Shown here: positions 28,981 to 38,626 of the stretch, piece by piece
Position numbering within the stretch: position 1 is the first letter of the stretch
Layout of the letters: each line of letters begins with the position of its first letter
NCBI GenBank assembly: GCA_905233935.1
Contig: CAJOFU010000001.1
Location: 1 to 64,000 of the forward strand
Origin: Paludibacteraceae bacterium
GTDB taxonomy: Bacteria > Bacteroidota > Bacteroidia > Bacteroidales > Paludibacteraceae
Length of the DNA stretch: 64,000 nucleotides
Direction: 5' to 3'
The notes under the pieces: generated by a model
The model's database searches: none
Told to the model about the DNA's origin: nothing
Seen by the model: the letters and a program-made list of their open reading frames with translations, nothing else
Position numbers and translations under genes: made by a program

Positions 28981-29626
28981 CCGGTTCACGTACCAACTGA
29001 ACACGTGAGGCATAAATGCCTAACTGAGGATCGCCCGGATCAACCATAATGATTCGGGCGTTTTCAGGTGCGTAATGCAACAGTGACGCGGCTGGATAAA
29101 CGTTGAGTGAAGTGCCTACGACAACAAGGATATCGGCTGTGGCGGCAATGTTGCAAGCCTCGGTGAAGTACGGAACACCTTCGCCGAAGAAGACAATATA
29201 CGGGCGAAGGAGCGAGCCGTTAGGATGACGGTCGCCATAATGTTGCTCCCAACCTTCGATCGGTACAGTGGCTATCTCGTCGTTCTCCGCACGGAGTTTG
29301 CGGATCTCGCCATGCAGGTGAACGACATTTGTCGCTCCGGCACGCTCGTGGAGATCGTCGATGTTCTGGGTAATGATACGTGTCCCCGGGATCGCTTGTT
29401 GCAGACGGGCGATAGCCTCATGGGCTGCATTGGGTTTGGCGTTGATGACATCACGGCGACGCGCGTTGTAGAAATCCACACAGAGTTGCGGGTTACGCAG
29501 CCATGCTTCGTGCGTGCACACGTCTTCAATACGATACTTCTCCCAGAGTCCGTCGGAGTCACGGAAGGTTCCTAAACCACTTTCAGCCGAAATACCGGCG
29601 CCGGTAAAAACAACAATTTTTTTCAT
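28931..29626 (-). CDS. cobB: NAD-dependent protein deacylase, SIR2 family
   Basis: VVFTGAGISAESGLGTFRDSDGLW, TQNIDDLHERAG, VVGTSLNVYPAASL. Confidence 0.92.
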   Translation of the reverse strand: MKKIVVFTGAGISAESGLGTFRDSDGLWEKYRIEDVCTHEAWLRNPQLCVDFYNARRRDVINAKPNAAHEAIARLQQAIPGTRIITQNIDDLHERAGATNVVHLHGEIRKLRAENDEIATVPIEGWEQHYGDRHPNGSLLRPYIVFFGEGVPYFTEACNIAATADILVVVGTSLNVYPAASLLHYAPENARIIMVDPGDPQLGIYASRVQLVREPATVGVPRVVEQLLHLS

Positions 29627-29650
29627 GGTCGTATAGTTTTTATTATTCAC

Positions 29651-29685
29651 TTTCAAATGTCAAATAACAAATCTCAAATCTCAAT
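29651..29685. repeat. Five-unit 7-bp array overlapping manA stop
   Basis: TTTCAAA/TGTCAAA/TAACAAA/TCTCAAA/TCTCAAT. Confidence 0.9.
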
Positions 29686-30585
29686 GTACACTTCCAAGGC
29701 GCGGAAAGAGCCTGAGAGGCGGACATCAGCGGTTGTGGCGGAAAGGAGGATGAGTTCGCCCTTAGTGATAGTGGTTTGGGCATCATTCTCCAGTTCGGTC
29801 AGTGTGCATTCGCCATCCAAGCAGATAAGGCAGACGAAACTGTCAAGACGACTATATTCACGCAGAATGGGCTCAGTGACTTGCAGTACATTGGTGACAA
29901 AATACGGACAAGAAACGAGATTGTTTACTGCCTTGTCGTTTGCGGCGTTATCGCTGGTTCGCGCCAATTGCACATCATTGTAGTTGATGCACTCGGCGGC
30001 ACGCTCAGTGTGCAGTTCGCGCGGATTGCCCTCTTTGTCTCGGCGGTCGTAGTCGTAAATGCGGTAGGTGGTATCGGACGTCTGCTGAATCTCGCAGAGT
30101 TGACATCCCGAACCAATGGAGTGGATTCGTCCGGCAGGAATAAAGAAACAGTCACCGTCGCGTATCTCGTACTCAGCGAGTGCGCTAAGAATGGTTTTGT
30201 CGGCAACCATCTGTTTGTACTCATCGGGTGTGAGTTGCCGCTTGAGCCCGCAATAAATACGTGCACCCGGTTCGGAGGGAAGTGCATACCACATCTCGGT
30301 CTTGCCCCACGGCTCGCCGTACTTCTGTGCCCACTGATCGGAAGGATGAACCTGCACGCTGAGATCGTCACGGGCATCAATGAACTTGATGAGTAGGGGG
30401 AAAGTATCGCCATAACGGGCAAAGACGTGCTTGCCGACCAGTTGCTCTTTCTGCTCACATAGCATGCGCCAGATATTTTGTCCGGTCTCGACGCAGATAC
30501 TATCTCGTCCCGGGTAAGCAGAGAGAATCCATTGCTCTGCTCCCCAGATCATGGGTCGGTCTATGGGATAGAAGTGATATATCAT
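29674..30585 (-). CDS. manA: Mannose-6-phosphate isomerase, class I
   Basis: LIKFIDARDDLSVQVHPSD, FFIPAGRIHSIGSGCQLCEIQQ. Confidence 0.9.
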   Translation of the reverse strand: MIYHFYPIDRPMIWGAEQWILSAYPGRDSICVETGQNIWRMLCEQKEQLVGKHVFARYGDTFPLLIKFIDARDDLSVQVHPSDQWAQKYGEPWGKTEMWYALPSEPGARIYCGLKRQLTPDEYKQMVADKTILSALAEYEIRDGDCFFIPAGRIHSIGSGCQLCEIQQTSDTTYRIYDYDRRDKEGNPRELHTERAAECINYNDVQLARTSDNAANDKAVNNLVSCPYFVTNVLQVTEPILREYSRLDSFVCLICLDGECTLTELENDAQTTITKGELILLSATTADVRLSGSFRALEVYIEI

Positions 30586-30611
30586 TTATGATTTCAAATT
30601 TATGATTTTGT
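30584..30611. repeat. Four-unit 7-bp array bridging dnaG stop and manA start
   Basis: ATTTATG/ATTTCAA/ATTTATG/ATTTTGT. Confidence 0.88.
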
Positions 30612-32656
30612 TAATGCATGCGGTTGCCTAAGAACTTGCATATCTCGCGTTTGACGGATTGCAGTTCACTAAGTTGCCCGAGCAGTTGCAGAGACTGATC
30701 CGTATCGCCTGATTCCATCTGTTTCTTGACTGCGGCTATGCGTTCATTGATCAGACTGAGTTTGAGTTCGCACAGCAGTTGCGGCACGAGTTCATTAAGC
30801 AGATCTTGCTCCGAACGCTGCTCAACGTCTTGTACCACATTCTCGGATATAGCGACCTTGTAGAAAATGGATGACAGCTGATAGCGGTCGGCAATCAAAT
30901 CACAGGCAAGAGCATTGATCTCTTGATCCGGATGGAACTTAAAGAATGTTTCCGCCACGAACCCATCGGCATTTTGGTGGGCACGAAACTCCTCAAAAAT
31001 GCGTTTGTCAACAGGCAGAGGTATATCCACTCCATCGGCATCGAGTTGTTGCAACAGATAATTACCTACAGATACAGTCTGTCCGTTCGGGAAACGGAAG
31101 AATGGTCGTTCGCCATAACGCACGAGCAGTTGTGTCAGGTTGCGAATATTCTGATCCACCTTCGACATTCGTCCGATAATAGCCCGATCTTCCCGTACGT
31201 TTTCACTCTTTTCTGTCGGGGTATCGGTTGACGTCGGTTTAGAGGTGAGTATGCCTTCGCGCTCTTTTTCGCGGCGTTGGGCGTTATACGATTCCGTAGC
31301 GTTCTTGCGTCGTTCGAGGCGTTGTTGCTCAACTGCACGAGTAAGCACCTCGGCAGAGGTCTGGAGTAGTTCGGCGCAATCGCGGATATATTCGTAACGG
31401 GTAATCTCATCGGGGATAAGAGAGATAGACTCCACGAGATCGTGCGTCAGTTCGGAGCGTTTGGAAGGGTCAGATTTGACCTGTTCCCAACTAAACTGCG
31501 CCTTAAAACGGATAAAGTCCTGCTGGTGGGTGCGGATATACTCCATAAACTCCGATGCATCGTGGCTGCGGGCGTAGGAGTCGGGGTCTTCGCCATCGGG
31601 CAGGAGTACGACCTTAACGAAGAATCCCTCACTAAGGAACATATCTATACCGCGTATAGCAGCATGAATACCGGCTGCATCGCCGTCGTAGAGGACAGTG
31701 ATGTTCGTAGTGAAACGTTTGATGAGGCGTACCTGCGGTTGCGTGAGGGCTGTTCCACCGGAAGCAACGACGTTTTCGATACCTGCCTGATGCATGGAGA
31801 GGGCATCCATCTGTCCCTCAACAAGGTAACAGAGGTTGGTCTTCGCGATGGATTGTTTGGCTTGGAAAAGTCCGTACAGTTCGTTGGTCTTGGAGTAGAT
31901 AGTCGAACCGGGCGAGTTGACGTACTTGCCCATTGGGATTTCCTTGCCGTCCTTGTCGTATTTCTTGCGCAGGATTCGTCCGGCGAAAGCAACCGTCTTG
32001 CCTGAGGGAGTGAAGATAGGGAATATGACGCGGTCACGGAAACGGTCGTAGGCTTCCCCTTTTTCGTTCTTACCGCAGACACCTGTACCGATGAGGGTGT
32101 CAACATCGTTAGTCAGGTACTTGTCGATATATCCGGCTTTGTGTGCAGCATCGGTCAGAGCATTGCCTTTGTTGGGCGAGTAACCCAAGCCGAACTTGCG
32201 GATGGTTGTGTCCTGCATCCCGCGCTCACGGAAATACTTAAGACCAATGGTTTGTCCCTCCTCAGTGTTCCACAGTTGGTCTTGAAACCACTTGTTTGCC
32301 CACTCATTGACCGCGTACATTGCTTCGCGGTCATCCTGATGCTGTTGCTCTTCGGGAGTCAGTTCGCGTTCCTCTATCTCGATGTGGTACTTCTTGGCGA
32401 GTGTACGCAGAGCGTCGGCGTAGGAGCAGTTGTCAATCTTCATGACGAACCCAACGGCATTTCCGCTCTCGCCGCAACCGAAGCATTTGAATATGCCTTT
32501 ACTCGGTGACACCGTGAACGAGCCTGTTCGCTCCGAGTGGAACGGACAAAGCCCGATGAGGTTCGCACCGCGTCGTTTGAGCGGAACGTAATCCTGTACC
32601 ACCTCTTCAATCTTGGCGGCACTAAAGATCTTGTCTATGGTCTGCGGAGGTATCAT
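30611..32656 (-). CDS. dnaG: DNA primase
   Basis: LIGLCPFHSERTGSFTVSPSKGIFKCFGCGESGN, LVEGQMDALSMHQAG. Confidence 0.96.
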   Translation of the reverse strand: MIPPQTIDKIFSAAKIEEVVQDYVPLKRRGANLIGLCPFHSERTGSFTVSPSKGIFKCFGCGESGNAVGFVMKIDNCSYADALRTLAKKYHIEIEERELTPEEQQHQDDREAMYAVNEWANKWFQDQLWNTEEGQTIGLKYFRERGMQDTTIRKFGLGYSPNKGNALTDAAHKAGYIDKYLTNDVDTLIGTGVCGKNEKGEAYDRFRDRVIFPIFTPSGKTVAFAGRILRKKYDKDGKEIPMGKYVNSPGSTIYSKTNELYGLFQAKQSIAKTNLCYLVEGQMDALSMHQAGIENVVASGGTALTQPQVRLIKRFTTNITVLYDGDAAGIHAAIRGIDMFLSEGFFVKVVLLPDGEDPDSYARSHDASEFMEYIRTHQQDFIRFKAQFSWEQVKSDPSKRSELTHDLVESISLIPDEITRYEYIRDCAELLQTSAEVLTRAVEQQRLERRKNATESYNAQRREKEREGILTSKPTSTDTPTEKSENVREDRAIIGRMSKVDQNIRNLTQLLVRYGERPFFRFPNGQTVSVGNYLLQQLDADGVDIPLPVDKRIFEEFRAHQNADGFVAETFFKFHPDQEINALACDLIADRYQLSSIFYKVAISENVVQDVEQRSEQDLLNELVPQLLCELKLSLINERIAAVKKQMESGDTDQSLQLLGQLSELQSVKREICKFLGNRMH

Positions 32657-32659
32657 CTA

Positions 32660-32694
32660 AATACTGACTTCTGAATACTGAACACTGAATACTC
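32660..32694. repeat. Five-unit 7-bp array between dnaG and the barrel gene
   Basis: AATACTG/ACTTCTG/AATACTG/AACACTG/AATACTC. Confidence 0.92.
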
Positions 32695-33422
32695 TAATTC
32701 TGCCAGATGTACATACCGATCTTGATCTGCCACTGGTCGAAACGTCCGCGGGTGTAGAGTTCGGAATCTATCCCCATGGCTTTGAAGGTATCCTTTTTGT
32801 AGGGATTGAACAAGCCGAAGTCGTAACCGCCACGGATAAAGTAGCGCTTATATTGAAAACCTGCTCCTACACCCCATGTGACATTCACGCGTTTGTAATC
32901 CTCACCGTCATGGTTGTCACGATGCGTATAACCGTAATACGCACCGGGAGCGTCGGCATCAACAGGGAACACACCTTCCGCTGTGCGTATATACTCGTAC
33001 TCTTTGAGTGACAGGTGGACTTGGATCGAAGGGCCTGTATAGAGCATCAGATAGGTGTTTCCGGCTATTTGGAACTTGTATTGCCAATCGCAGAAGATTT
33101 CTAACCCATGATAGTTTCCGCGATAACGCGCCTGATCGGTTGACATATCGCTGATGTATGTCCACTTGGAGTGATACGTAGCGAAGGTATAGTTCAATCC
33201 GAGGGTTGTACCGAAGCCTTTGACGATGGAAGCGTCATAACTCAGACCGATCTTCACACCATTCATTGCAATGGTTTCCAACTTCTTGGAGGTAGGTGAG
33301 TTGATACGCAAAGTAGGGGAAGCATAACCTACGTGGATGCCAAAACCTCCCATTTCGTCGTCTTGCGCCATTACACCTGCTGCCAACAGCAGGGCAAAAA
33401 GAATTGTTGTTGTACGTTTCAT
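32694..33422 (-). CDS. Outer membrane beta-barrel protein, unknown function
   Basis: Signal peptide, alternating barrel strands, C-term WQIKIGMYIW. Confidence 0.6.
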   Translation of the reverse strand: MKRTTTILFALLLAAGVMAQDDEMGGFGIHVGYASPTLRINSPTSKKLETIAMNGVKIGLSYDASIVKGFGTTLGLNYTFATYHSKWTYISDMSTDQARYRGNYHGLEIFCDWQYKFQIAGNTYLMLYTGPSIQVHLSLKEYEYIRTAEGVFPVDADAPGAYYGYTHRDNHDGEDYKRVNVTWGVGAGFQYKRYFIRGGYDFGLFNPYKKDTFKAMGIDSELYTRGRFDQWQIKIGMYIWQN

Positions 33423-33445
33423 TATTTTGTACGTTTCGTTTATAG

Positions 33446-35164
33446 TTATTTGCTAACAGATATTTTGCTTCTTCCTGTTTTTCCTGCGCCCGTGTTGGGT
33501 TTGTTCTGCGGTTTGGATGGCTGGTCGTCTTTCGTTTCGGAATCATCCGTTGCGCTCACGCTCTGCTTGTCGGGGCGAGCTGTGTGCTCAACCGAGAGCA
33601 AGACATCAGCCGGTACGCGTGGGCGTTCGTCCTCTGCCCAAAAGAACGAGCCGAGGTGCATAACCTCATCACTGACCTGATCCATCGGATACATCGTGCC
33701 AGTCGTAGCGGTGGTGAAGAGTACGTGATGCACGTGACGGTTTTCGATATACACCTTGACAAAACTGCTCTGCGTGCGGTTACAACCGCTGAGGGTGTTA
33801 TCTTTCTCGTCGATGGGAAAGAACACCGTTTCCGCATTGCCGTTGACATCAACGCGGTAAATATCGCCATCCTTGACGTGCGCAATAATCTCCTTACCGC
33901 TCATCTGATTGAAGTGCATCAGATCATGTTGCTGAATACAGATGGCTGAACCCATCCCGTGGGCATAATCCACTTCCTCGTTGCGGAAATAGATGTAGAT
34001 GCTATCCGCAGACACCTGGTTGTTATCGCTCCAACAGACGGGATTGCCGTACATTTTGCCGATGGAATCGTTGCCAAGATAGACTGCCGAATCACATACT
34101 GCCTGCATATCGTCGCGGTATATGCGTACGTTGTGATGTGCCCGCACGCGACGGTATGTGCTGTCTTCCGGCAATGTATCTGACAACGCAAGCTCCTCGG
34201 TAAACAAGGTATCGGCGTGCATGAAGGTGTGCAGACTGTCGCCCCAACTCTCCAGTAGGGCTTGGTGGGTGGCAAATCCGTGTGAACCCCATTCGGGGTG
34301 TTTGGATGCCGGTGAGTCATCTTCGTACAGTTCGCCGTAGTTGCCCCGGAGCGTGACCTGTTGAACGGAGTCGATGAGTTCGATGTTTCCGTACAACCTG
34401 CCAAATGCCTGATGCTTATCATAATAGATCGTATCGCCGGTCATGAACTTGCCGTCCGTGTGGCTGATGGTTGAGCGGTCGTACAGTTCGGATTCCTCGG
34501 TGCGGGTGTTATACAGCCCGCGGGAGGATAGGATCGTGGTCTCCTGCTCATAGAGAACGGTTGTCGGCGAAACGAGTTCGGCTACGTGCGTCTCGGTGTC
34601 GTAGAGCAGGGTGTCGGTATCCATCGTGAAGCGGTCGTTGACCAGATGCACACTATCGCGAAACGCTGCATGTTTGTTGTACGGCGTGTATTGTCCCCAG
34701 CGCGAGGTGAGGGTATTCAGGTCATCGACAATCTTGCCGCCGGAGTAGTAGTACGCTATGTCAGCAACGCGGTCGTAGTTCAGGCTGTCAGTGGTCAGGA
34801 TCGCCTCGTGATGCAGCAGTCGTACGTTTTGTCGCAATCGGGCAATCTTGGTATTGCCGTTGTAGAAGAGTTTGTCGCCATAACCGGTGAGGGTATCGCC
34901 TTGTACCATCTTCACGTGCCCGTAGGCTTCCAGCGAGTTGCTTGCCTCAAAGAAGTTCGCCGAGTCGCAATACATCAGCGCATCATCGTGCCGGAACAAC
35001 ACGTTGCCCACTACGATGCGAGCATCGGGCAATTTCTCCTGATCAAACAACAGGTTGTTGGCGCGCTCAAGATACACGAGAGTTTGTGCAGTTGACAGTT
35101 GACAATTGATAGTTGACATTACGCCAACCAGCAACATGAACAAATATGAAATGTGCTGTTTCAA
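33446..35164 (-). CDS. OstA-like protein (LptA/OstA N-terminal family)
   Basis: DARIVVGNVLFRHDDALMYCDSANFFEASNSLEAYGHVKMVQGDTLTGYGDKLFYNGNTKIARLRQNV. Confidence 0.85.
   Translation of the reverse strand: MKQHISYLFMLLVGVMSTINCQLSTAQTLVYLERANNLLFDQEKLPDARIVVGNVLFRHDDALMYCDSANFFEASNSLEAYGHVKMVQGDTLTGYGDKLFYNGNTKIARLRQNVRLLHHEAILTTDSLNYDRVADIAYYYSGGKIVDDLNTLTSRWGQYTPYNKHAAFRDSVHLVNDRFTMDTDTLLYDTETHVAELVSPTTVLYEQETTILSSRGLYNTRTEESELYDRSTISHTDGKFMTGDTIYYDKHQAFGRLYGNIELIDSVQQVTLRGNYGELYEDDSPASKHPEWGSHGFATHQALLESWGDSLHTFMHADTLFTEELALSDTLPEDSTYRRVRAHHNVRIYRDDMQAVCDSAVYLGNDSIGKMYGNPVCWSDNNQVSADSIYIYFRNEEVDYAHGMGSAICIQQHDLMHFNQMSGKEIIAHVKDGDIYRVDVNGNAETVFFPIDEKDNTLSGCNRTQSSFVKVYIENRHVHHVLFTTATTGTMYPMDQVSDEVMHLGSFFWAEDERPRVPADVLLSVEHTARPDKQSVSATDDSETKDDQPSKPQNKPNTGAGKTGRSKISVSK
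35091..35118. repeat. 7-bp array (GTTGACA) in OstA-like signal peptide region
   Basis: GTTGACA/GTTGACA/ATTGATA/GTTGACA; encodes STINCQLSTA on minus. Confidence 0.92.
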
Positions 35165-35204
35165 CTTTCAACTAATTAGGCTTTTGACTTTTTACTTTCG
35201 ACTA
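35161..35204. repeat. 7-bp array (TTTCGAC family) between surA and OstA-like gene
   Basis: TTTCAAC/TTTCAAC/taattaggc/TTTTGAC/TTTTTAC/TTTCGAC. Confidence 0.88.
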
Positions 35205-36548
35205 TTTGTGAATCCAGTTCGGGAACTCAAAGTCACATCCCGCCCAACGCGGATCGATCTGTATGTATGTCTCTTTTTGCTTTTTGATGATCCAGTCGTG
35301 GATATACTCGGCGGAGAGTTTCTGCTCGAGCATCGACTTGATCGTTTGGAAGTCATCCGTCAGGTTTGCACGGTGAACATCGGTCTTGCGTTTGAGCTTG
35401 ACGATGGCGCATACCTCTTTGTTCTTCGTCGGGTCAATCATCACAAACGGGTCGGATATATCGCCCTCTTTCATCGAATAGATCTGCTTAGCCACCTCGG
35501 AGGGCAGATCTTGGTACTCAAACTTCGATGCGCCGGTGTTGGGGTTGGTCATCAAACCGGCATTCATGACGGTATTTTTGTCTTCAGAGTACATGAGGAT
35601 TGCTTGTTCGAAGCTCAGGCTATCAGCGCGGACAACTCGCGCTATGGAGTCAAGACGATTGAGTGCATTGAACTTGTCGGAGGCAGAAACGCGCGGCTTG
35701 AGCAGGATATGGCGACAGTTGATGCGCTCACCATGTTTCTCGATGAGTTGGATGATATGGAAGCCGTATTCTGTTTCGACTATTCGGCTGACTTTCTTCG
35801 GGTCGTTGAGCGCGAACGCCACTTCGGCAAACTCCGGCACGAGTTGTCCGCGACCCACGAAGCCTAATTCCCCACCATGCTTGGCTGACTCGGTATCCTC
35901 GGAATAGAATCGTGCAAGCATGGCAAAATCAGCCTGACCACTTACGACGCGTTCGGTGAACTCGCGCAGACGGCTCTTGATGCGCTCCGTCTCTTCGATA
36001 GGCACCGGTGGCACGAAACTCAGGATCTGTACCTCTACATCCGCCGGCATCATCGGGATAGAATCCAAGGGCAGCGAGTTGTAGTAGCGGCGAATCTCTG
36101 CCGGTGTAGGCTTGATGTGCGAGGTGAGTTTCTGCTGCATCTGTTGGATGGTCATCTGGTTACGCACGCTCTTCATCATCTCTTCGCGGATCTCCGAACT
36201 GGGTTTACGGAAGTATTCCTCCATCTTTTCCTTGGAGCCGATCTGCGAGATGTAGTAGTTCATTCGCATATCAACCTGATGGCTGACCGTGGATTCGGAC
36301 ACCTCAATCGAGTCGAGTTCGGCTTGGTGCAGAAAGAGTTTTTGCACAGCAAGCTGCTCGGGGATAACACAATACGGGTCACCGGCAATCGGTTGTCCTT
36401 CGTACTGCGCACGCAATCGCTCCTCTTCCACTTCCGAACGAAGGATAGCGTCATCGCCGACAATCCAGATAACTTCATCAATGATGTTGTTTTGTGCCAC
36501 GCATGGCAACGCTAACATCAGCACACAAATATATAGAATTCGCTTCAT
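35202..36548 (-). CDS. surA: SurA-like periplasmic peptidylprolyl isomerase
   Basis: FAMLARFYSEDTESAKHGGELGFVGRGQLVPEFAEVAFAL, INCRHILLKPRVS. Confidence 0.9.
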   Translation of the reverse strand: MKRILYICVLMLALPCVAQNNIIDEVIWIVGDDAILRSEVEEERLRAQYEGQPIAGDPYCVIPEQLAVQKLFLHQAELDSIEVSESTVSHQVDMRMNYYISQIGSKEKMEEYFRKPSSEIREEMMKSVRNQMTIQQMQQKLTSHIKPTPAEIRRYYNSLPLDSIPMMPADVEVQILSFVPPVPIEETERIKSRLREFTERVVSGQADFAMLARFYSEDTESAKHGGELGFVGRGQLVPEFAEVAFALNDPKKVSRIVETEYGFHIIQLIEKHGERINCRHILLKPRVSASDKFNALNRLDSIARVVRADSLSFEQAILMYSEDKNTVMNAGLMTNPNTGASKFEYQDLPSEVAKQIYSMKEGDISDPFVMIDPTKNKEVCAIVKLKRKTDVHRANLTDDFQTIKSMLEQKLSAEYIHDWIIKKQKETYIQIDPRWAGCDFEFPNWIHK

Positions 36549-36553
36549 ATATC

Positions 36554-36595
36554 TTTTGACTTATTGCTTTCGACTTTTGATTTTCGACTTTCGAC
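36554..36595. repeat. Six-unit 7-bp array (TTTCGAC family) between lipoprotein gene and surA
   Basis: TTTTGAC/TTATTGC/TTTCGAC/TTTTGAT/TTTCGAC/TTTCGAC. Confidence 0.94.
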
Positions 36596-36597
36596 TA

Positions 36598-37446
36598 TTA
36601 ATAGATAATTACTTTCCCGAATCGCACAGCATCATCGTAGAGTTCTTGCCGTTGCTGTTGCAGAAACGACACGCGCCGTTCGGAGAGGATCATCTTGTCT
36701 ATAGTTGCCCGCGCATAATCAATAGGCATCGGTTGCCCGGCAAGACGGCAGTCGGTCACCTGCAGCAGATAGACGGATGTGGTATCTTGCTCGGCGTACT
36801 GCTTACCCGCTGCGAGGGATTTTTGCCATTTGTTCGATGGCATGCGCATCAGGATCTGGTTGCCTGTGCACCACTGCGCGGTAAACAGCTCGTAACCGCT
36901 TGCATATTGGTACGCATATTTCTCGATGTATTCGAGGTTTTCCTCGTCCGTCAGATCCATTAGTCTCTTCTTTAGTTCAGGCTGCGAGGGTGCATCTTGC
37001 GGGATAACGAGCAGTGCGCCTTGCAGGATGTTCTCTTGCAGAATAAATCGCTCCTGATGATGCACATAGAACGTATCCGCCTCGGCATCGGTAACTGTTT
37101 TCGGCATTCTCTTGTCCACAATGTGCCGCTCATATTCCGCCACGTAAAGGCTGCGGCGGTAATCCTCGACCAGCGCCTCTATCTCCGGAGTGCTGTGACT
37201 CTTGCCTTCCTGATATTGCAGGATATCCGTCGCCCAGCGGCGGATGAACTGTTCGGCATAACGTGCACTGTCCTCAGGCGTGGTTGCACTTGAGGTTACG
37301 GCATCCAAGTCTGCCTGATAGAGGTAATAGTTGCCCACCTGCGCCACAGCGCCCTCTTTGACGTCGCGCTGAAACAGATTGCAACTGCTAAGGCACACCA
37401 AACAAAGGCACACCATAGCAAGCGGATATAGTAGATGTTTAGTCAT
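36598..37446 (-). CDS. SurA/PpiC-type lipoprotein
   Basis: Lipobox CLSSCN; AEDGxxK-type N-domain layout; adjacent to surA. Confidence 0.65.
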   Translation of the reverse strand: MTKHLLYPLAMVCLCLVCLSSCNLFQRDVKEGAVAQVGNYYLYQADLDAVTSSATTPEDSARYAEQFIRRWATDILQYQEGKSHSTPEIEALVEDYRRSLYVAEYERHIVDKRMPKTVTDAEADTFYVHHQERFILQENILQGALLVIPQDAPSQPELKKRLMDLTDEENLEYIEKYAYQYASGYELFTAQWCTGNQILMRMPSNKWQKSLAAGKQYAEQDTTSVYLLQVTDCRLAGQPMPIDYARATIDKMILSERRVSFLQQQRQELYDDAVRFGKVIIY

Positions 37447-37463
37447 ATTGTTGTTGTTTCATC

Positions 37464-37481
37464 TCCGCCAGATGTGGCGGA
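37464..37481. repeat. Palindromic element TCCGCCA-GATG-TGGCGGA
   Basis: Perfect 7-bp arms. Confidence 0.85.
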
Positions 37482-37566
37482 TGGCTGTAAACGCGCAAAG
37501 TTACGAAAATTTTTGCATATATGCAAATTTTCTTGCAATTTTCGTTTAGATTAGCGTCATTTTGCC

Positions 37567-38580
37567 TTACGAATGATATATTGTGTATAATTTTGAACCA
37601 TCAACCTCTTCGTACGTGTCCGGCAGTTTCATGTCGGGTGCGGGCACTCCCTCGCCGATGGTGACGGGTGCTACTTCGATGTGCATCTCATCCCAGATGT
37701 CTGTTTCCAGGATGTGTTTGAGTAGGGTTGTACCGCCTTCAACCATTACGGAGTGGATATTACGCTGAGCGAGGTCGCTGAGGATGAACGACCACTCGGT
37801 ACACTCGTCATATACGATGGTTGGCGCGTCGTCGGAGAAGATCTTGGCGTCCTTCGGGATGCGGTGATGACGGTCGAGGACTATGCGCACGGGATTACGT
37901 CCAGACCAGCGGGTCGTCAGCAGCGAGGGGTTATCCAGTAGTGCGGTGCGTGTGCCGACCATGATCGCCATATTCTCGGCACGCATCTTATGAACAAGTT
38001 GCTTGGTTACGGGTGTAGAAATAACCAGTGGCGTACCATCCTTGCGGATCAAGTCCACGAACCCATCCGCCGTTTGTGCCCATTTGAGGATAACGTACGG
38101 ACGATGTTTCTCGTGCAGGCAGAGAAACCGTTTGTTCAGTTCGCGACAAGCTTGCTCCTCTACACCTACTGTCACTTCTATACCTGCATCACGGAGTTTC
38201 TGCACACCTCGTCCGGCTACTTGCGGGTTGGGGTCAAGGCAACCGATCACCACCCGCTTAACACCTTTGCTAATGATCAGGTCGGCGCATGGCGGTGTCT
38301 TACCGTAGTGCGAACAAGGCTCTAATGATACATATAGTGTGAATCCGCCATACATGGCGGATATTGCATCTTCCGATAGTCCCGCCATCTTCTGATCCGC
38401 TGCGTGGAAACACTCCACCTCGGCGTGACCCTCACCATAACGATGATGCCACCCTTCGGCGAAAATAGTGTCATCGGCAGGATTGACCAACAAGGCACCC
38501 ACCATCGGATTAGGGGGAACATAATACTCGCCATTACGCGCCAACTCAACGCATCGCAATATATAATCTGAATCTGTCAT
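37567..38580 (-). CDS. ribD: Bifunctional riboflavin biosynthesis deaminase/reductase
   Basis: PNPMVGALLV, GHAEVECF, TLYVSLEPCSHYGKTPPCADLI; start MTDSDYILRC. Confidence 0.94.
   Translation of the reverse strand: MTDSDYILRCVELARNGEYYVPPNPMVGALLVNPADDTIFAEGWHHRYGEGHAEVECFHAADQKMAGLSEDAISAMYGGFTLYVSLEPCSHYGKTPPCADLIISKGVKRVVIGCLDPNPQVAGRGVQKLRDAGIEVTVGVEEQACRELNKRFLCLHEKHRPYVILKWAQTADGFVDLIRKDGTPLVISTPVTKQLVHKMRAENMAIMVGTRTALLDNPSLLTTRWSGRNPVRIVLDRHHRIPKDAKIFSDDAPTIVYDECTEWSFILSDLAQRNIHSVMVEGGTTLLKHILETDIWDEMHIEVAPVTIGEGVPAPDMKLPDTYEEVDGSKLYTIYHS
38345..38364. repeat. Palindromic element ATCCGCCA-TACA-TGGCGGAT inside ribD
   Basis: Perfect 8-bp arms. Confidence 0.88.
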
Positions 38581-38590
38581 AGCATTTTTA

Positions 38591-38622
38591 TTTGCAAATG
38601 TCAAATATTTTTTGTATCTTTG
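38591..38622 (+). promoter_or_regulatory. Bacteroidetes-type promoter for prmC
   Basis: TTTGCAAAT at 38591 and TATCTTTG at 38615-38622; ATG at 38627. Confidence 0.75.
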
Positions 38623-38626
38623 CAGC

